Assembly: GCA_003990745.1 (NCBI GenBank)
Contig: RBNI01006964.1
Span: 1-10,798, forward strand
Reading direction: 5' to 3'
Length of the DNA: 10,798 nucleotides
DNA from: Jimgerdemannia flammicorona
Taxonomy: Eukaryota; Mucoromycota; Endogonomycetes; Endogonales; Endogonaceae
The translations under genes and the position numbers were made by a program. Under the pieces are notes generated by a model, which saw nothing but the letters and a program-made list of their open reading frames with translations, was not told the DNA's origin and made no database searches. Below are positions 7,861 to 10,798 of this stretch, in pieces. Positions within the stretch are counted from its first letter, which is position 1, and the number at the start of each line of letters is the position of its first letter.

Positions 7861-8250
7861 GGTGGTGGGAGGTTTGGAGGGAGCGGAGAGGGGCCAGGGC
7901 ATTGGTGGCTGAACTCTTCCCTGCTAGATGAAGTGGACCTGTGGAATGTGTGGGTGGTAGAGGTATGATCCAAGATTAATGATTGGAGGCAAGCAGGGAT
8001 GGGGATTGGAGATAGGTGGCGTAGACTGAAATCCGAAGCTCAAAGATTCTGGGGGGAAGTGGGGAGGGAGTGGGATGCTCAGCAGAGGGGACAAGTCAGA
8101 TGGGCTTCTAGGAGACTTGAAAGGCTACTTCTGAATTGGGCTGGATTACTGGAGGTAGAGGAGGTGTTGGATTGGAAGGCTAAGCAGGCTAGACTGGAAG
8201 TGGTGGAACTGCAGGATTTGTTGAGGAAGGAGGAAGCAGTGCAGGCTTAG

Positions 8251-9510
8251 GCTATGGTGGCCAGGCTACGGTGGCAGGGATTGGAAGAAGGAGAACGGCC
8301 CACAAGGTTTTTGTCACACCTCCTTCATGTGAGGGGAGCAAGACACAGATGGGAAGTAGTTCTTAACAATGAGGGAGAAATGGTCTTAGGTGTACAGGAG
8401 ATCCTTGGCCAGTTGAGCACTCGCTGGAGTAACCTCTGGAGTAAAGAGGAAGGAGGGGAGGTGGAGCAGGACATTGAGCAGCATCTGGAAGAGTGGCACC
8501 CAAGTCCTGCAGCAGGATTGGGGGAGCTTGGTCGACCAGTTATGGGAGAGGAGATCCTTCAAGTTCTGGCATCAACGACCCTGGGGACTGCACCAGGGGA
8601 GGATGGTTTGCCTTGGGACTTTTGGAAACGTATGGCAGCCATAGAGGAGGGTCTGGAGGAGATGTCGCTGATGTGTGATGCAGTCATCAGTTCCAGAGAA
8701 TGGATTAGAGGGCAGCAGTTGGGGCTGGTTTCACTGCTGTATAAGGACAAAGGGCATAAGGAGGACTGGAAGAATTGGAGACCAATTATGCTGCTAGATA
8801 TGGACTGCAAGCTGGTCTCCAAAATCCTGGTGGTAAGGCTACAAGGTGTGGCCCAACAGATGCTAGGGAAGGAGCAGAGAGGCTTTGTTGGGGGCTGACT
8901 GATCCAAGATGGCATGGCATGGGTTCACGGGATTATTGAAGGTACTAGGGCTGCAGGGGTGGATGGCCACTTGGTCTTTCTGGACCAGGAGAAGGCCTAT
9001 GATAGGGTTCGGAGAGTGTGACTGGAGAAGGTGTTGGAGCGCATTGGAGTACCAGTGGGCATGTGTAGGTCATTGATTGGATTACTGGAAGAGAGTAGGG
9101 CTGCGATTCTGGCTAATGGACATAGGGGGGCCTCTTTCCCCTTGGGGAGGGGGGTGCTACAGGGAAATCTGTTGTCACCCATCCTTTACACCTTCGCCTT
9201 GGAGCCATTGTTGGATAGGATCCGGCATAGAGTTGGTGGATTGAATATCTTGGGCATCAATTGGAAGGTGGCGGCCTTTGCAGATGATATAGTGGTTGGG
9301 TTGGGTTCAGTAGAGGATGTGGCTTGGCTCAAGAAAATAGTTGAGTGGTATGAGAGGTATTCTGGAGTGAAACTCAACTGGCACAAGTGTGAGACAATGG
9401 TCCTCAGAGAAGGAATTGTAGGGGGGGATGTCATTGGAACAATTGTCCCAGCTGGAGGAGTGGTATGATACTTGGGTATCTATTTCTCAGTGTATGGCTC
9501 TTTACTTCCC
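8251..9510 (+). other. LINE reverse transcriptase domain of ORF2
   Basis: RT boxes in order: APGEDGLPWDFWKRM, GLVSLLYKDKGHKEDWKNWR with PIMLLDMDCKLVSKIL (family: WRPISLL-x-x-D-Y-K), EQRGFVGG followed by a TGA where the family has Arg, LDQEKAYDRV (motif A, Asp at 8983 intact), GRGVLQGNLLSP (family: RGVRQGDPLSP), AAFADDIVVG (motif C, both Asp intact at 9283-9288), SGVKLNWHKCE and, after another TGA, YLGIYF. The catalytic triad is preserved. In the QGDP box Asp is Asn (AAT 9166-9168) and Pro is Leu, both explained by G-to-A or C-to-T transitions. The longest open piece is 8254-8898. Confidence 0.93.
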
Positions 9511-9879
9511 AAGGAGTGGTGGGAGCATAAGCTAGTAGAATGGGGGAGAGTACTGAAAAGCTGGGGTGGTAGACAGGTGTCGCTAGTGGAGAGGGTTACT
9601 GTTCTGAATGTATATTGGATGCCGAAGCTTTGGTATCTGGGCTATCATTTGGACTTCTCTAAGTGGGTGGTTAAAAGGCTTCTCAAGATGGCCTGCTCTT
9701 GGCTCTGGGCTGGACGCTGGAGTCAGATTGGCTGGGAGGTACTCACACTCCCTGTGGATCGTAGAGGACTTGGCCTAGTAGACTTTTCCAAGAGGCTACT
9801 CTGCTTGAGGGCATGGTGGATGAGGAGGGCCAGTGAGTTGAGAGGAGGAGAATGGGTGCCACTTATGCAGTGTTTGTAA

Positions 9880-10798
9880 AGAGGTGAGGGTGTCACCATG
9901 GGGTGGTCCAGGAGATCTACTGTCCTTGGTGGCCTTGGATGGTAGCCAGAGGATGTGGTACAAAGGATTCTGGTTGGGAGTGGTAGATGGGGCCCATCGC
10001 ATTTGGATCTAGTGGCAAGGCACTGAAGGGGATGAGGACTGGGGGCCAGAGATGTGGAGGTGGGACAGGCTCCTGTTGGGAGGGAATCTGGTCGAAGACT
10101 TCCATTTAGAGGAGGGCATGGAGTGCCTTAGGGGTCTGGGACAGGACCTGTGGCCAGAGGCCTGGCAAGGGGCTGGGATCAGAGAGGGATGGGACTGGGC
10201 AGGCATCTGGGCTTAGATCAAGGTAGTGTCGAGGTAGCTCCCACCAAAATTCTGGGTAGCATGGTGGAGGCTGCTGCGGCGAAATGTGATGCTTAACTTT
10301 AGGGCTGGCCATCTGGTGGATGGTGGGGTCTTTGATTGTGAGAAGTGTCATAACGTAGAGTAGGAGGGAGGGGTGGTACAGACTCCTGAACATTGGCTGG
10401 GAGAGTGCGAGAGTATGGAGAACTTTTGGAAGGTAGTTGGGGGGAGATTGGGAGTGCCAGTGCCTGACCCTGAGGAGGGGGGGAGGTGGGTAGCTCTACA
10501 GTCGAGGTTGGTGGGGGGGGTGAAGAATGAGTGGCTGATGGTTGATTGGGCCATTGCAATATGGGTGGGGCTTGCAGAACACTGGCAGAGTGTCTTTGAG
10601 GAGGGCCCTCGGAGGCCTGTGAACCTGAGGGTAGTTAGGTGGGAGGAGCTGATGCTTGAGCTCTTCAAGGCATGGTGGATTGGATGGGGCCCCAAGGGGG
10701 GGAGACGTAGAAGACTAGTTAGAAGGATTGTAGAGAAGAGTAGTGGTAAGGTGGTGGTGATGGTGGATGGGGTGGCATTTGTGGGGACTCTGGAGGGG
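9880..10798 (+). other. ORF2 C-terminal region with zf-RVT-like CCHC finger
   Basis: After the frameshift near 9880 the plus strand reads SPWGGPGDLLSLVALDG, MWYKGFWLGVVDGAHRIW, then a Trp-rich stretch, and FWVAWWRLLRRNVMLNFRAG leading to CEKC (10337-10348), a stop, and EHWLGEC (10388-10408). The C-x2-C ... H-x4-C arrangement, preceded by a W-x-x-L-x-x-x-x-L-x-x-x-x-x-L-like helix, matches the zf-RVT finger found after RT in many LINEs. It may bind nucleic acid during target-primed reverse transcription. The frame remains open from 10364 to the window end with a basic segment (GGRRRRLVRRIVEK). The end of the protein is not seen. Confidence 0.65.

Larger units (their letters stand above)
5190..10798 (+). 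mobile_element. APE-type LINE (non-LTR retrotransposon), L1/Tx1-like, 3' end outside the window
   Basis: Two consecutive plus-strand reading frames, ORF1 and ORF2, are separated by 34 bases. ORF2 carries an apurinic-type endonuclease followed by a LINE reverse transcriptase and a C-terminal CCHC finger, the arrangement of L1, Tad1 and related clades. Phrases such as LDQEKAYDRV, GRGVLQG, FADDIVVG and SGVKLNWHKCE recall the Tx1 branch of the L1 group, but a phylogeny is required to place it. The left edge is uncertain: ORF1 is complete enough to suggest little 5' truncation. The plus strand is strongly G-rich and C-poor throughout. All damage is point stops apart from one clear frameshift near 9880. 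The 3' end, tail and target-site duplication are beyond 10798. Confidence 0.9.
7168..10798 (+). pseudogene. LINE ORF2 endonuclease/reverse transcriptase, truncated by window end
   Basis: ATG 7168 opens MNSTTNIFSLNVNGLRG, the usual start of an APE endonuclease. The same frame is legible to about 9876 with stops at 7228, 7321, 7507, 7612, 7966, 8248, 8896, 9019 and 9466. It then moves to the next frame near 9870-9900 (TAA at 9877 in the old one) and continues to the window end with stops at 10010, 10214, 10235 and 10361. The product would nick target DNA and copy its own RNA at the nick (target-primed reverse transcription). Domains: endonuclease 7168-7860, RT about 8250-9500, C-terminal zinc finger 10337-10408. 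Many stops are TGA where Arg (CGA) or Trp (TGG) is expected. More than 1200 codons are present, a usual length for such proteins. Confidence 0.9.

Noticed and set aside
5727..9468. TGA read as tryptophan under an alternative genetic code
   Set aside because: TGG is plentiful in both LINE frames, and TGA at 8896 and 9466 falls where a basic residue is expected; TAG and TAA stops are also present.
1..10798. tRNA, rRNA, CRISPR arrays, bacterial operons, defence systems
   Set aside because: No cloverleaf, rRNA core sequence, spaced direct repeats or prokaryotic gene layout seen; all legible coding is retroelement.

Overview
The window holds two degraded retrotransposons lying head to head. I found no cellular gene, tRNA, rRNA or CRISPR array. 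The organism is almost certainly a eukaryote with CpG methylation or a related mutation process acting on repeats. A filamentous fungus is my best guess, from the Gag/Pol wording and the pattern of transition damage, but nothing in the window fixes the lineage.

Left half (1 to about 4970, minus strand): an AT-rich, heavily decayed Ty3/gypsy LTR retrotransposon. Read on the minus strand in order: an 18-bp minisatellite and TATA-like box in what is probably LTR/U3 sequence (4965-4721), a strong 16-bp inverted repeat (4613-4561), Gag (about 4506-3600), a long pre-protease region, a retropepsin with a DTGA motif (around 3000), an acidic linker, reverse transcriptase (about 1750-1080), RNase H (about 845-490) and the zinc-binding start of integrase (about 300-180). 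The reading frame changes several times and there are many TAG/TAA/TGA stops. The RT active-site box reads YVND instead of YxDD. Positions 1-170 should hold the integrase core, but are nearly pure A/T and unreadable.

Right half (about 5247 to beyond 10798, plus strand): a G-rich, APE-type LINE (non-LTR retrotransposon). ORF1 (5247-7133) has an RRM-like fold and an acidic helical tail. ORF2 (from 7168) has an apurinic-type endonuclease, reverse transcriptase with an intact FADD box, and a CCHC finger of zf-RVT type, and runs off the window. ORF1 stays in one frame for 1.9 kb, and ORF2 for 2.7 kb before a single frameshift near 9880. Both are broken almost only by point stops, mostly TGA. The wording of the RT recalls the L1/Tx1 branch.

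The most striking property is compositional. I find no CpG dinucleotide in the first 5327 bases, whereas CpGs occur regularly from 5328 on. The two elements therefore sit at very different stages of the same or related CpG-directed decay. Neither can be autonomous as written.
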